From Terrisporobacter mayombei (GTDB lineage: Bacteria > Bacillota > Clostridia > Peptostreptococcales > Peptostreptococcaceae): a DNA stretch of 64,000 bases. The translations under genes were made by a program, and so were the position numbers. The stretch is from contig NZ_JACRYU010000012.1 of the NCBI RefSeq assembly GCF_014333445.1, positions 29,189 to 93,188 of the forward strand. The letters are read 5' to 3'. Shown one piece after another: positions 1 through 9,435 of this stretch. Position 1 is the first letter of the stretch; every line of letters begins with the position of its first letter. The notes beneath the pieces were generated by a model. It was not told the DNA's origin, did not search any database, and saw only the letters and a program-made list of their open reading frames with translations.

Positions 1-2
1 AA

Positions 3-935
3 GAAGGATATCTATTAGTAAGTTGTGCTGGCGGAAATAGATCTCTTGTAACTTTACCTCTTGAATATAAAAATATAGAAGAAAATAAAGAAACTCTTTT
101 AGTTGAATTAAAAGGTTTACTTGGTGGCCATTCAGGAATGGATATAGTAAAACAAAGAGCTAATTCAAATGTAGTAATGGGTAGAATATTAAATCTACTT
201 GATGTTGAATTTGATTTAGTAGAAGTTAATGGTGGATCAAAAAGTAATGCAATACCTCGTGAATGCGAAGCTAAAATAGTTGTTAATAAAGATGATGTTG
301 ATACTCTTAAAAATAATTTAATAAAAGTAGAATCTATATTAAAAAATGAATTCAAAACTTCAGATCCAGGATTAAAAATAGAATTATTACAATCTTCTAC
401 TAATAAAGTTCTTACTACTGAATGTAAAGTTAAAGCTATACAATTACTAAACTTAATTCCAAATGGAATACAAACTGTTAGTATGGATATAGAAGGCTTA
501 GTAGAAAGTTCTACTAACTTAGGTGTAGTAATAACTTCTGAAGATAAAATGACTTTCGAAAGTACTGTTAGAAGCTCTGTATCTACTTTAAGGGATTCTA
601 TAAACGATAGAACTAAATTACTTTGTGATGCTGTTTCAGCTAATTTCGAAATTCATGCTCCATACCCTGCTTGGGAATATGCAAAAGGATCTAAATTAGA
701 AGAAATATGCGTAGATGTTTATGAAAAATTAACAGGTAAAAAACCAGTTATTACTGCTATACATGCAGGATTAGAGTGTGGTTTATTACTTGCTAAAATG
801 AACGGCGCTGAAGCAATTTCTATGGGACCAAATATGTTTGAAGTTCATACTCCAAATGAACACGTAAGTATAACTTCAATTAAAAATGTTTGGGATTACT
901 TAGTTTTATTATTAAAATCAATGAATCAATACTAA
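3..935 (+). CDS. pepD: Aminoacyl-histidine dipeptidase (PepD-like, M20 family), 5' end outside window
   Basis: The reading frame is open from the first bases of the window, so the gene is cut at its 5' end and only about 310 C-terminal residues are present. The frame carries GGHSG followed by MDIVKQRANSN, the segment that in M20 aminoacyl-histidine (Xaa-His/carnosine-type) dipeptidases marks the start of the lid/dimerisation domain. Further on, HAGLECGLL and SMGPNMFEVHTPNE match the end of the zinc-binding catalytic domain. The family hydrolyses small dipeptides in the cytoplasm and feeds amino acids to peptide-fermenting anaerobes. The ATG at 138 is internal and is not the start. The gene converges on the U32 peptidase across a shared hairpin terminator. 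The N-terminal metal ligands cannot be inspected. Confidence 0.85.
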   Translation, partial: EGYLLVSCAGGNRSLVTLPLEYKNIEENKETLLVELKGLLGGHSGMDIVKQRANSNVVMGRILNLLDVEFDLVEVNGGSKSNAIPRECEAKIVVNKDDVDTLKNNLIKVESILKNEFKTSDPGLKIELLQSSTNKVLTTECKVKAIQLLNLIPNGIQTVSMDIEGLVESSTNLGVVITSEDKMTFESTVRSSVSTLRDSINDRTKLLCDAVSANFEIHAPYPAWEYAKGSKLEEICVDVYEKLTGKKPVITAIHAGLECGLLLAKMNGAEAISMGPNMFEVHTPNEHVSITSIKNVWDYLVLLLKSMNQY

Positions 936-975
936 AATTTTATTAGTTCACATTAATAATATAAAATTATAAATA

Positions 976-1016
976 AAAATAGTACTAGATTATCCTCATA
1001 GTCTAGTACTATTTTT
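976..1016. terminator. Bidirectional rho-independent terminator
   Basis: A 13-bp inverted repeat (AATAGTACTAGA paired with TCTAGTACTATT) has A-rich and T-rich flanks. It lies between the convergent pepD and U32 genes and can serve both. Confidence 0.85.
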
Positions 1017-1022
1017 ATTTAT

Positions 1023-3434
1023 TTACTCAACACCTTTATAAAAGTGTCCAGTAGTCAGTCCTTTTTCATCTAATTTTGTATATAATTTACTTCCTTTAGG
1101 TCCAAGTCTAAAATCATTTTCTATAACCTCAATATAAGCTGATAAAATTTCTCTTACTTCACTATCTTTCTCTCCAGTGAAATCTAGCCTAAATATATTA
1201 ACACCAGTGTTAAATAACTCATTAAGATTATCTAATATACAAAGTGGTTTTGAGTTATAAATAGTTGTTCTACAGAATAAATCTTGAGATAATCTGTATT
1301 CTTCGCCTTTGAAGTCTCTAAGAGCATATCTACTTTCACTACATTCTTTACATCTCTTATCTTTTTTACAATCCCTAACCACAACACCCATAGGACAGTA
1401 TTCACTTATCATCATCGGTGTATATCCGTAAACTACACTTTCCACATCTATATCTGTGTAAGTTAATGTCTCTTCTATCTCATTCATATTAAGCTCTTGA
1501 GATATACAAACTGTATTGGCACCTTCATTTTTAAAGTGATTTATTGTTTCACTGTTAAATGAATTTAAATAGTAATCTATACAGAAGTTTTTATTTTTAA
1601 AGTATTCAATTGACCCTAAGGTTCCAATTTGAATATTTGATAAATTTAAATCTCTAACTTTAGCTAATCTTTTATATTCTTTATTTCTAATAATTCTTGG
1701 TGCAGAATATATCAGTTCTTTATTATAAGTTTGAGCAAGATGTAATGCTTCTTCAATAGTAGAAGTATCTTCATAATATATAGAATCTATTTCAAAATTT
1801 AAAACTTCTTTTAATTGTTCTAAATTTTTAACTTTAACTCTAATTTTTTTATCTTTATTCCTTTCTACTACTTGAGGATTATAAGATATTTTTTGATTTT
1901 TATATTTTCTTCCCTTAACAGGAATTCTTTCTTCACTTAGTATATCAATGCATTCTCTTCTCATTTGATTGATAACACTTATAGGTAAACTAACTCCTTC
2001 ATCCAATTCTATCTCTATATTTCTTAGTTCATAAGGAGTATTTCCTAATTTTCTAAGTTGAGTTTCTATTTTTTCTTTGCTCATTGGAACTTTTAATGCT
2101 TTCTCAACTACAAAATCACCTTTGACTATAGCTTCATTTCCTTGTAAGTCTTTAAATTTGATAATAGGATTTTCATTCAGCTTAACAACAACTTGTCCAT
2201 CAATAAAGCTTTTAGCTAATTCTTTCTCTTGTTTAAAAGTACTTTGAACTCTATCTATTAATTTAGTATCAGATGTTTTAAATATCATCTGATTTCTTCT
2301 AGCTTCACCAATAAAGTCTATCTCTATAGTTTCACCTTTATAACCAATATCAGTAATTTCTTTTCCTTTTATAATTCTTCCTATTACTCCACCACCTAAA
2401 TTAATTCCATCACCTTTTTTTAGGTTTTCTTCTAGAGCAATTTTTAATCTTTTAGCTTTTTTATTATAATCTACTACTCTTCCTATATATAATCCTTGAT
2501 TATTAGGTATTTGAGAATTCATAACATCTTTTCCTACCTCACCAAGTAAAAGCCCCTTTGTAAATTTTCGGTTGAAGATAGTATATAAATCAGTCATTAT
2601 ATCATGAGATACACTTATCCTCTTACTTCTTAAATAATCATCTAAGGCTTCTTTATAGCTTCCAACAACTGTAGCTACATATTCAGGCTTTTTCATCCTT
2701 CCTTCAATCTTAAGAGAATAAACTCCTGCATCAATTATTTGGTTAATTTCTTCTATTGCATTTAAATCTCTAGTACTTAATAAATAATCTCCATCGTAAG
2801 ATACTTCTTCACCTGTATAAATATCAATCATTTTATATTTTTGTCTACATGGTTGAGCACATCTACCTCTATTACCTGACCTATTACCAATCATACTACT
2901 CATTAAGCATTGACCTGAATAGCATACACATAAAGCCCCATGAACAAATACTTCTATATCAACGTTAGTATTATCACAAATATGCTTTATTTCATCTACA
3001 TTTAATTCTCTTGCTAAAACAACTCTATCAAACCCTAAACTCTCTAAATATTTAACATCTTCAAGTGAATGAGCAACCATTTGAGTACTTGCATGTAGCT
3101 CGAAATCAGGAAGAAGTCTTTTTATAGTCATTGCAGCACCAATATCTTGTAATATTAATGCATCAATATCTATATCATATAAGAATTTAACATATTCAAT
3201 AAAGTCCTCTAATTCACTTTGTTTTATAAGTGTATTTGTTGTTACAAAAACTCTTACACCTCTAATATGTGCATATTTTACTGCTTCTTTTAATTCATCT
3301 CTATCAAAATTATTAGCAGATGCTCTTGCACTAAAATCCTTGCCTCCTAAATAAACTGCATGTGCACCATTTTGTACTGCAGCCTTTAAAGATTCAAAAG
3401 AACCTACTGGGGCTAATAATTCCACATCTTTCAT
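1023..3434 (-). CDS. U32 family peptidase / RlhA-like protein with DUF3656 region
   Basis: 803 residues. The family signature is at about residues 161-180 (EVFVHGALCVCYSGQCLMSS), with Cys169, Cys171 and Cys176, followed by GNRSGNRGRCAQPCR. The N-terminal half is a TIM-barrel-like U32 catalytic region. The C-terminal half matches the extended DUF3656 form of about 800 residues, rather than the short 400-residue collagenase-like members. A late Cys-rich patch (CPMGVVVRDCKKDKRCKEC) suggests a metal or Fe-S site. E. coli RlhA, a family member, is needed for a 23S rRNA cytidine hydroxylation, so an RNA-modification role is as likely as proteolysis. It is the last gene of the pheS-pheT-zapA-U32 string. 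RBS GGAGG sits 8-9 nt before the ATG. Confidence 0.85.
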   Translation of the reverse strand: MKDVELLAPVGSFESLKAAVQNGAHAVYLGGKDFSARASANNFDRDELKEAVKYAHIRGVRVFVTTNTLIKQSELEDFIEYVKFLYDIDIDALILQDIGAAMTIKRLLPDFELHASTQMVAHSLEDVKYLESLGFDRVVLARELNVDEIKHICDNTNVDIEVFVHGALCVCYSGQCLMSSMIGNRSGNRGRCAQPCRQKYKMIDIYTGEEVSYDGDYLLSTRDLNAIEEINQIIDAGVYSLKIEGRMKKPEYVATVVGSYKEALDDYLRSKRISVSHDIMTDLYTIFNRKFTKGLLLGEVGKDVMNSQIPNNQGLYIGRVVDYNKKAKRLKIALEENLKKGDGINLGGGVIGRIIKGKEITDIGYKGETIEIDFIGEARRNQMIFKTSDTKLIDRVQSTFKQEKELAKSFIDGQVVVKLNENPIIKFKDLQGNEAIVKGDFVVEKALKVPMSKEKIETQLRKLGNTPYELRNIEIELDEGVSLPISVINQMRRECIDILSEERIPVKGRKYKNQKISYNPQVVERNKDKKIRVKVKNLEQLKEVLNFEIDSIYYEDTSTIEEALHLAQTYNKELIYSAPRIIRNKEYKRLAKVRDLNLSNIQIGTLGSIEYFKNKNFCIDYYLNSFNSETINHFKNEGANTVCISQELNMNEIEETLTYTDIDVESVVYGYTPMMISEYCPMGVVVRDCKKDKRCKECSESRYALRDFKGEEYRLSQDLFCRTTIYNSKPLCILDNLNELFNTGVNIFRLDFTGEKDSEVREILSAYIEVIENDFRLGPKGSKLYTKLDEKGLTTGHFYKGVE

Positions 3435-3456
3435 ATATAACCTCCATTTTTACGTT

Positions 3457-3496
3457 AAAAGGGTGTTTCAAAACTTCTAATCATTTGAAACACCCC
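3457..3496 (-). terminator. Hairpin between zapA and the U32 gene
   Basis: A 12-bp perfect stem (GGGTGTTTCAAA with its complement) occupies most of the 74-bp gap. It is followed on the minus strand by only four T residues, so it may be a weak terminator, an attenuator or a processing/stability hairpin that lowers U32 expression relative to zapA. Confidence 0.5.
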
Positions 3497-3508
3497 CATA
3501 ATATTTAG

Positions 3509-4108
3509 TTATAGAGCACCTTCTCTATCTTTTAACTTATTCTCTAGTTCTGTATACTTAAGTTGTAATTCGTAAGTTTTATTCTGCCATTCACAAGACA
3601 TATTTTCGGCTATTCTAGCTCTTTCAGTAGCTTCATTAGCTTCTGCTCTTAGCCCTCCAACTTCAGCTTTATATTTCTCTAGTTCTAATTTTATTTCTTC
3701 AGTATATTTGTTTAGATTTTCAATTTCATTATCTTTTTCCCTTAATTTACTATTAAGTTCTTCTATATGATAATCTTTCTCCTTCATTTCCAGTTCTTTT
3801 TGTTCTAACTCACCACTAATATGTTCAACTTCTACTTTTGCTTCTTCAGTTGGTCTATCTATTTCATTTTTTAATAATTCAAGTTCATTATGCAGCTCTT
3901 CATTTTCGCTAGAACAATCAAATAAAATATCTGCAATATTTAAACAAGCAACTATAGAAGTAGTAACTGAATTAAGCTTAGAATTACCTTCTCTAACTTT
4001 TCTCATTTCGTCATCCACATATCTAGCTATGGTTTTCATTTGTTCTGGATTTTTCTTACTAACAATGTTATAATCAGAACCTTGGATATTAACAACTACC
4101 TTATTCAT
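3509..4108 (-). CDS. zapA: Cell division protein ZapA with long coiled coil
   Basis: 199 residues. The N-terminal ~90 residues fit the ZapA fold that binds FtsZ and bundles protofilaments at the division ring (NKVVVNIQGSDYNIVSKKN, then a helix through MKTIARYVDDEMRKV). Residues ~85-195 are a continuous charged heptad-like coiled coil rich in E, K and L. Usual ZapA proteins are about 85-110 residues, so this is the long clostridial form. Start is ATG with a GGGGG purine tract ~9 nt upstream. It lies 27 bp downstream of pheT in the same direction, so it is probably co-transcribed with pheST and under the pheS T-box. Confidence 0.8.
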   Translation of the reverse strand: MNKVVVNIQGSDYNIVSKKNPEQMKTIARYVDDEMRKVREGNSKLNSVTTSIVACLNIADILFDCSSENEELHNELELLKNEIDRPTEEAKVEVEHISGELEQKELEMKEKDYHIEELNSKLREKDNEIENLNKYTEEIKLELEKYKAEVGGLRAEANEATERARIAENMSCEWQNKTYELQLKYTELENKLKDREGAL

Positions 4109-4135
4109 CTCACTAATCCCCCTATCAAAGATGAG

Positions 4136-6529
4136 TTAGTTTGATCTTAGTTTTGCATCTAGTTTTTCTTCTAACTCTCTTATTATATTTTGGTGTACTT
4201 TATTTACATCTTCATCTGTAAGAGTTTTATCTTTACTTCTATATATAATAGAGTATGCTATTGATTTATATCCTTCTGCTATCTGAGCACCTTTATATAC
4301 ATCAAATAATTTATAACTTTCTAATAAATCTTCTCCATTAGCTTTTATTATATCTTCTATTTGTTTAACTATGATATCATCTTTTACTAATATAGCAATA
4401 TCTCTAGAAGTTGATGGATATTTTGGTAATGGATTGTATATTATTGTTCTATCTGATTTATCAAATATTAAATCTAAATCTAGCTCTGCAAGATATACTC
4501 TTTGTCCTAGGCTGTAGTTATCTATAACTTCTGGGTGAACTTCACCGAAAGTACCGATATATATGTCATTATACATTATTGTAGCACATCTTCCTGGGTG
4601 GAATGTAGTATTATTAGTTTCTGGTATAATTTCATATCCTTCAAATCCAACAGATTCAAGTATAGCTTCTAAAGCTCCTTTTAATACAAAGAAATCAACT
4701 TCTTTTCCATACATACCAACACATAAGTGATTAGTCTCTATAGGTAATCCTTCTTGTGGAGTGAATGTATGGCCACATTCAAATGCTAATGCACTTTCTA
4801 CTTTACGAGATATGTTTGTATATAATACATTTAACATACTTGGCATCATAGTAGTTCTCATTACAGAAGTATCTTCTCCAAGTGGATTTATTAACTCAAC
4901 ATAATTTCTCTTTTTATCATCTGCAGGTAATTTTATTTTATCTAAAGATTTAGGACTTACAAATGAGTAAGTTAATATTTCGTTTAATCCTATACTTGTA
5001 GCTGTATTCTTTATTGTATCCATGAATTTTTGTTTTGGAGTTTTAACACCAGCAGTAGCATTACCTTCTAATTGTTCAGATGGTATATTTTCAAATCCGT
5101 ATATTCTAGCTATTTCCTCATATATATCAGCTTCTTGTTCTATATCTAATCTGAATGATGGAACTTCTATAACTACTTCATCAGCAGATTTTAAATCACA
5201 TTTAAACTCTAAATCTTCTAATATCTTAACGAATCCATCCAATGATAAATCTATTCCTATATTTTTTATTATTCTAGATGGGTTTACAGTTAAAGTTTGA
5301 ACTTCTTGTTTAATTGGGTAATCTTCAGCAGTTCCTCTTAAAACCCTACCTGCTCCTAGTATTTCTACTAATTGACAAGCTCTTTCAACACCTGTTATTG
5401 AAAGATTTGTAGCTATTCCTTTTTCGTATCTTCCAGATGCTTCTGTTCTAAGTCCTAACTTTTTAGATGTAGCTCTTATGCTATCTGCATTAAATGCAGC
5501 TCCTTCAAATAATACTTCTGTAGTATTTTCAGATACTTCTGAGTTTAAACCACCCATAACACCAGCTATAGCAACTGTTTTTTCTCCATCAGTTATAACT
5601 AACATATCTTTATCTAAAGTTCTTTCAACTTCATCTAAAGTAGTGAATTTTTCTCCTTCTTGAGCATTTCTAACAACTATTTTTCCAGTTGGAAGTTGAT
5701 TTAAATCAAATGCATGTAGTGGTTGACCTTGCTCTAACATTACGAAGTTAGTTATATCAACTATGTTATTTATTGGTCTAACCCCAGCTTCTATAAGTCT
5801 TCTTTGCATCCAGTATGGAGATGGCTCTATTTTTACATCTTTAACTATTCTTGCACCATATCTCATACAAAGTTCTGGATTTTCAACTTTTACATCAAAG
5901 TTTATTTCTTCATCACATTCTTTTACTTCTATTTCAGGATAGTTTATTTTTTCTCCTATTGTCACAGCTGCTTCTCTAGCTATACCTATCATAGATCTAC
6001 AATCAGGTCTATTTGCAGTTAATTCAAAATCTATTATGGCATCATTTAATCCTAAGAACTCTTTTATATCTTGTCCTATTACTAAGTTATCCATGCCATT
6101 TAAGATATAGATTCCACCTTTACTTTCTTCATTAATAAAGTTTTCATCTATTCCTAATTCTTCTGCTGAGCATAACATACCATGAGATGCTTCGCCTCTT
6201 AATTTACCTTTTTTGATTTTTATTCCACCAGGTAATGTAGCATTTACTTTAGCAACTGGAACTATATCTCCTTCAGAAACATTTTTTGCTCCTGTACATA
6301 TTTGAACAAGTTCTTCTTCTCCAACATTTACTTGACAAACTACTAATTTATCAGCATTTGGATGTTGGTCTATTTTTTCTATTTGCCCTATTACAACATT
6401 GCTTATTTCTTTTCCTAAAAACTCAACTGTTTCAACCTTTGTTCCAGTCATAGTCATTTTGTCAGCAAACTCAACTGTATCCATATCTATATTAACGTAA
6501 TCTCTAATCCATTTTACAGGTACTAACAT
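4136..6529 (-). CDS. pheT: Phenylalanyl-tRNA synthetase beta subunit
   Basis: 797 residues, the standard full length. Visible parts are an N-terminal tRNA-binding OB domain (about 40-150, HPNADKLVVCQVNVG and SHGMLCS), the B3/B4 editing region (~200-400, with ANRPDCRSMIGIAREAA), the B5 domain, the catalytic-like core, and the C-terminal ferredoxin-fold anticodon-binding domain (from ~700, YPSTSRDIAILV). It pairs with PheS as an alpha2beta2 enzyme charging tRNA-Phe. The ATG is preceded by GGAGG. It lies 19 bp after pheS. Confidence 0.97.
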   Translation of the reverse strand: MLVPVKWIRDYVNIDMDTVEFADKMTMTGTKVETVEFLGKEISNVVIGQIEKIDQHPNADKLVVCQVNVGEEELVQICTGAKNVSEGDIVPVAKVNATLPGGIKIKKGKLRGEASHGMLCSAEELGIDENFINEESKGGIYILNGMDNLVIGQDIKEFLGLNDAIIDFELTANRPDCRSMIGIAREAAVTIGEKINYPEIEVKECDEEINFDVKVENPELCMRYGARIVKDVKIEPSPYWMQRRLIEAGVRPINNIVDITNFVMLEQGQPLHAFDLNQLPTGKIVVRNAQEGEKFTTLDEVERTLDKDMLVITDGEKTVAIAGVMGGLNSEVSENTTEVLFEGAAFNADSIRATSKKLGLRTEASGRYEKGIATNLSITGVERACQLVEILGAGRVLRGTAEDYPIKQEVQTLTVNPSRIIKNIGIDLSLDGFVKILEDLEFKCDLKSADEVVIEVPSFRLDIEQEADIYEEIARIYGFENIPSEQLEGNATAGVKTPKQKFMDTIKNTATSIGLNEILTYSFVSPKSLDKIKLPADDKKRNYVELINPLGEDTSVMRTTMMPSMLNVLYTNISRKVESALAFECGHTFTPQEGLPIETNHLCVGMYGKEVDFFVLKGALEAILESVGFEGYEIIPETNNTTFHPGRCATIMYNDIYIGTFGEVHPEVIDNYSLGQRVYLAELDLDLIFDKSDRTIIYNPLPKYPSTSRDIAILVKDDIIVKQIEDIIKANGEDLLESYKLFDVYKGAQIAEGYKSIAYSIIYRSKDKTLTDEDVNKVHQNIIRELEEKLDAKLRSN

Positions 6530-6548
6530 TTTATTTTCCTCCTTTTTA

Positions 6549-7568
6549 TTAGAATTGATTTAAAAATCTCATATCATTTTCAACTAATAATCTAATATCA
6601 TCTATCTCATATTTAAGCATAGCAAGTCTTTCAACTCCCATACCAAATGCAAATCCGCTGTACACCTCTGGGTCTATACCACAGTTTCTAAGTACGTTTG
6701 GATGAACCATACCTGCTCCAAGTATTTCTATCCAACCTTCACCTTTACACATTTGACATCCATCTCCACCACACTTGAAGCAAGTAACATCTATTTCAGC
6801 ACTTGGCTCTGTGAATGGGAAGTTATGAGGTCTGAATTTAGTTCTAGTTTTATCTCCAAATAATTTCTTAACAAATAATTCTAAAGTTCCTTTAAATTGA
6901 GCCATAGTTATGTTTTTTCCAACTACTAACCCTTCTATTTGATGGAACATTGGTGAATGTGTTGCATCTAATGAGTCATTTCTAAAACATCTACCTGGAG
7001 ATATTATTTTTATCGGTAATTCTTGGCTTTTCATAGTTCTTACTTGTACTGGAGATGTTTGAGTTCTAAGTAGTAATTCACTATTTATATAGAACGTATC
7101 CGACATATCTCTTGATGGATGATTCTTTGGTGCATTTAAGGCATCGAAGTTATTTTCTATAGTTTCAACCTCTGGACCTTCTGCTACTGAGAATCCTATT
7201 CCCATGAATATTTCAGTAACCTCATCTATTATTTGAGTTATAGGATGTCTTTTTCCTACTGTGAAAGTTTTACCTGGCATAGTAACATCTATAACTTCTT
7301 TAGCAAGTCTTTTTTCTAAATCTGCTTTCTTTATTTCTTCTCTTTTTAGGTTTATTTCTGACTCTATGGCTTCTCTTACTTCATTTGCTACTTTCCCCAT
7401 TTCTGGTCTTTCTTCAGCAGATAATTTACCCATACCTTTTAATATTGCAGTAAGTTCACCTTTTTTACCAGAGTATTTAACTCTTAGGCTATCTAACTCT
7501 TCCATTGAAGAAGATCCTTTAATTTCACTTAAAGCTCTCTCTTTTAAGCTTATTAATTGTTCTTTCAC
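6549..7568 (-). CDS. pheS: Phenylalanyl-tRNA synthetase alpha subunit
   Basis: About 339 residues. The N-terminal coiled-coil arm is followed by the class II catalytic core: motif 2 ([20 protein letters not shown]), a Phe-pocket region ([15 protein letters not shown]), an internal [16 protein letters not shown] zinc-like insert, and motif 3 ([19 protein letters not shown]). Two GTG codons compete. The first (7577) abuts the GGAAGG Shine-Dalgarno with no spacer, while the one at 7568 has about 9 nt and gives [13 protein letters not shown], as in relatives, so I chose 7568. The gene is controlled by the T-box leader immediately upstream. Confidence 0.96.
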   Translation of the reverse strand: MKEQLISLKERALSEIKGSSSMEELDSLRVKYSGKKGELTAILKGMGKLSAEERPEMGKVANEVREAIESEINLKREEIKKADLEKRLAKEVIDVTMPGKTFTVGKRHPITQIIDEVTEIFMGIGFSVAEGPEVETIENNFDALNAPKNHPSRDMSDTFYINSELLLRTQTSPVQVRTMKSQELPIKIISPGRCFRNDSLDATHSPMFHQIEGLVVGKNITMAQFKGTLELFVKKLFGDKTRTKFRPHNFPFTEPSAEIDVTCFKCGGDGCQMCKGEGWIEILGAGMVHPNVLRNCGIDPEVYSGFAFGMGVERLAMLKYEIDDIRLLVENDMRFLNQF

Positions 7569-7631
7569 GTTTTTCACCCTTCCATATATTTTGATAAAAA
7601 TGATTTTAAAAATAAATTTTTCTTACAATAA

Positions 7632-7860
7632 AAAAAGCCCTTCATCCCAGCTAGGGACGAAAGACTGTTATTCGCGGTACCACCCTAGTAGTTTAATAAT
7701 TTTAAAAATATTATTAAACCACTCAACTAAACTTAACGCGCTCAACGTTAAAACCTACTTATTTCTGTTCAGCTTTAATGCTCCAGAGTGAACTTCTTAT
7801 AACTTCTTAGTAAATACTCACAGCAAATGTATTTTTCTCTTTCCTAAGTTAAATTATAAT
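7632..7860 (-). promoter_or_regulatory. T-box leader of pheST, Phe specifier UUC
   Basis: Read on the minus strand, the region has a Stem I with the specifier TTC at 7790-7792 in the usual position before TGGAGC, then the conserved T-box bulge AGGGTGGTACCGCG (7673-7686). It ends in a terminator hairpin (CTTTCGTCCC paired with GGGATGAAGG, T-run at 7631-7637). The T-box sequence can pair with the terminator's 5' arm to form the antiterminator when uncharged tRNA-Phe is bound. The specifier codon agrees with the downstream gene. Confidence 0.95.
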
Positions 7861-7902
7861 ACTTTTCTCTATCATCACTTTTAATATTTAGTTTTTGTTC
7901 AT

Positions 7903-7931
7903 ATTATAGCATATATGATATGCTCATTCAA
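7903..7931 (-). promoter_or_regulatory. Sigma-A promoter of the pheS leader
   Basis: TTGAAT (7926-7931), 17-bp spacer, TATAAT (7903-7908), reading toward the T-box. The same TTGAAT-17-TATAAT layout occurs before the thrS T-box. A second TATAAT at 7853-7858 lies nearer Stem I but lacks a good -35. Confidence 0.7.
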
Positions 7932-7935
7932 CAGA

Positions 7936-8733
7936 TTACCCTAAATATTTTTTTATTTCATACATTAATATAGCTGATGAAATAGCTGCATTTAAAGATT
8001 CAGCATTTCCGTAAATAGGTATTTTTACCAATATATCTGATTCTTTTATCAGATCATCATTTACTCCATTGGCTTCATTTCCTATTACTAAAGCAATTTT
8101 ATTATCATAATTTATTTTATGATAATAATTTTCTGTGTCTAAATAACTAGATACTATTTTAAAGTCGTTATTTCTTAATTCTTTTATACATTCTTCTTGA
8201 GTAGTATGTATAACTTTCATATCAAATATAGAACCCATGGTAGATCTTATAACTTTAGGATTATATATATCTACACATCCTTTTAAGGCTATTATAGCAT
8301 CTACGCCTGCCGCATCAGCAGTTCTTATTATCGTTCCCATATTACCTGGATCTTGTATTCTATCTAAAATTAATACAAATTTATCCTTATCTTCTATATT
8401 ATATTCGATTTTTCTTTCTTTAAACTTAATAACACCTAAAATTCCTTGAGTATTTTCTGTATCTACTAGCTCTTTAAATATTTTATTAGTAGTTTTAAAC
8501 ACTTTTATATTTCTTCCATTCAACAAATTAAGGAAGTTTCTATGCTCTTCTTTATCTTCAAAATTTTCATTTATGAATACATAATCCAAGTCTGCATTAC
8601 ATTCTATCGCAAGAGTTAAAATTCTATATCCTTCAATTATATATCTTGATTCTTTTTGTCTATTCTTACTTTTTAATAATGATTTAGTGTATTTTACTCT
8701 TTCATTATCTTTACTACTTATATCTATAGGCAT
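7936..8733 (-). CDS. TrmH/SpoU-family 23S rRNA 2'-O-methyltransferase (YsgA-like)
   Basis: 265 residues. An N-terminal substrate-binding domain of ~95 residues is followed by the SPOUT knot with the three family motifs: DRIQDPGNMGTIIRTADAAG (motif 1), LVIGNEANGVND (motif 2) and PIYGNAESLNAAISSAI (motif 3). These bind S-adenosylmethionine and transfer methyl to a ribose of rRNA or tRNA. Its place just upstream of pheST matches B. subtilis ysgA. It lies 11 bp downstream of ktrA and its stop codon abuts the pheS promoter. The target nucleotide cannot be read from sequence. Confidence 0.88.
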   Translation of the reverse strand: MPIDISSKDNERVKYTKSLLKSKNRQKESRYIIEGYRILTLAIECNADLDYVFINENFEDKEEHRNFLNLLNGRNIKVFKTTNKIFKELVDTENTQGILGVIKFKERKIEYNIEDKDKFVLILDRIQDPGNMGTIIRTADAAGVDAIIALKGCVDIYNPKVIRSTMGSIFDMKVIHTTQEECIKELRNNDFKIVSSYLDTENYYHKINYDNKIALVIGNEANGVNDDLIKESDILVKIPIYGNAESLNAAISSAILMYEIKKYLG

Positions 8734-8744
8734 TTTACATTCTC

Positions 8745-9407
8745 CTACCTTGAATTTTTATCTTTAGTAACTATAGCACTTATATTACTATTTTTTCCTA
8801 TAACTACTAGTATGCTATTTTTTTGTAATTGTTCCTCTGGAGAAGGTATAACATTTATTTTATCTCCATTCTTAATTGCTAGTATAGTTATTTCATATTT
8901 AGCTCTTAAGTCTAATTCTATTAATGTCTTACCAACCCATTTATTTGGTGTAACAATTTCCATAATTGAGTACTCTGGATCTAATTCTATATGATCTAGT
9001 ATATTATCTGATACTAAATTATGTGCAACTCTTATTCCCATATCTCTTTCTGGGAACACTACCCTGTCTGCACCTATCTTATATAGTACTTTTGCCTGAA
9101 GTTCATCTTTAGCCTTACATACAACGTGCTCTACTCCCATCTCTTTTGCAATAAGAGTAGCCATTATAGATGCTCTTATATCAGAGCCTATTGCTATTAT
9201 TGCCACATCAAAGTTTCCTAGTCCTAAAGATCTAAGTGCAAATTCATCAGTTACATCCACAACAGCCACATGAGTAACTTTATCTGATAAGCTTTGAATT
9301 ATTTCTTCATTTTTATCTATAGCCATAACTTGATGGCCTAATAAATTCATAGTTGTCGCAAGAGAGGAACCAAACCTTCCACAACCTATAACTATATACT
9401 GTTTCAT
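8745..9407 (-). CDS. ktrA: KtrA/TrkA-type potassium channel gating subunit
   Basis: About 220 residues: an RCK_N Rossmann domain (GCGRFGSSLATTMNLLGHQV at the N terminus) that binds nucleotide, followed by an RCK_C domain (from ~140, TPNKWVGKTLIELDLRAKY). KtrA forms a cytoplasmic octameric ring that gates KtrB and in many Firmicutes responds to c-di-AMP through RCK_C. The ATG at 9416 sits directly on the AAAGG purine tract, whereas the ATG at 9407 has ~9 nt spacing and gives MKQYIVIGCG, so I chose 9407. It lies 28 bp after ktrB. Confidence 0.9.
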   Translation of the reverse strand: MKQYIVIGCGRFGSSLATTMNLLGHQVMAIDKNEEIIQSLSDKVTHVAVVDVTDEFALRSLGLGNFDVAIIAIGSDIRASIMATLIAKEMGVEHVVCKAKDELQAKVLYKIGADRVVFPERDMGIRVAHNLVSDNILDHIELDPEYSIMEIVTPNKWVGKTLIELDLRAKYEITILAIKNGDKINVIPSPEEQLQKNSILVVIGKNSNISAIVTKDKNSR

Positions 9408-9435
9408 AATTTTCATCCTTTCAAATATGTGATTT

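Noticed and set aside
7261..7791. 176-codon plus-strand open frame across pheS and its leader
   Set aside because: It overlaps the T-box and pheS in antisense, with no start signal.
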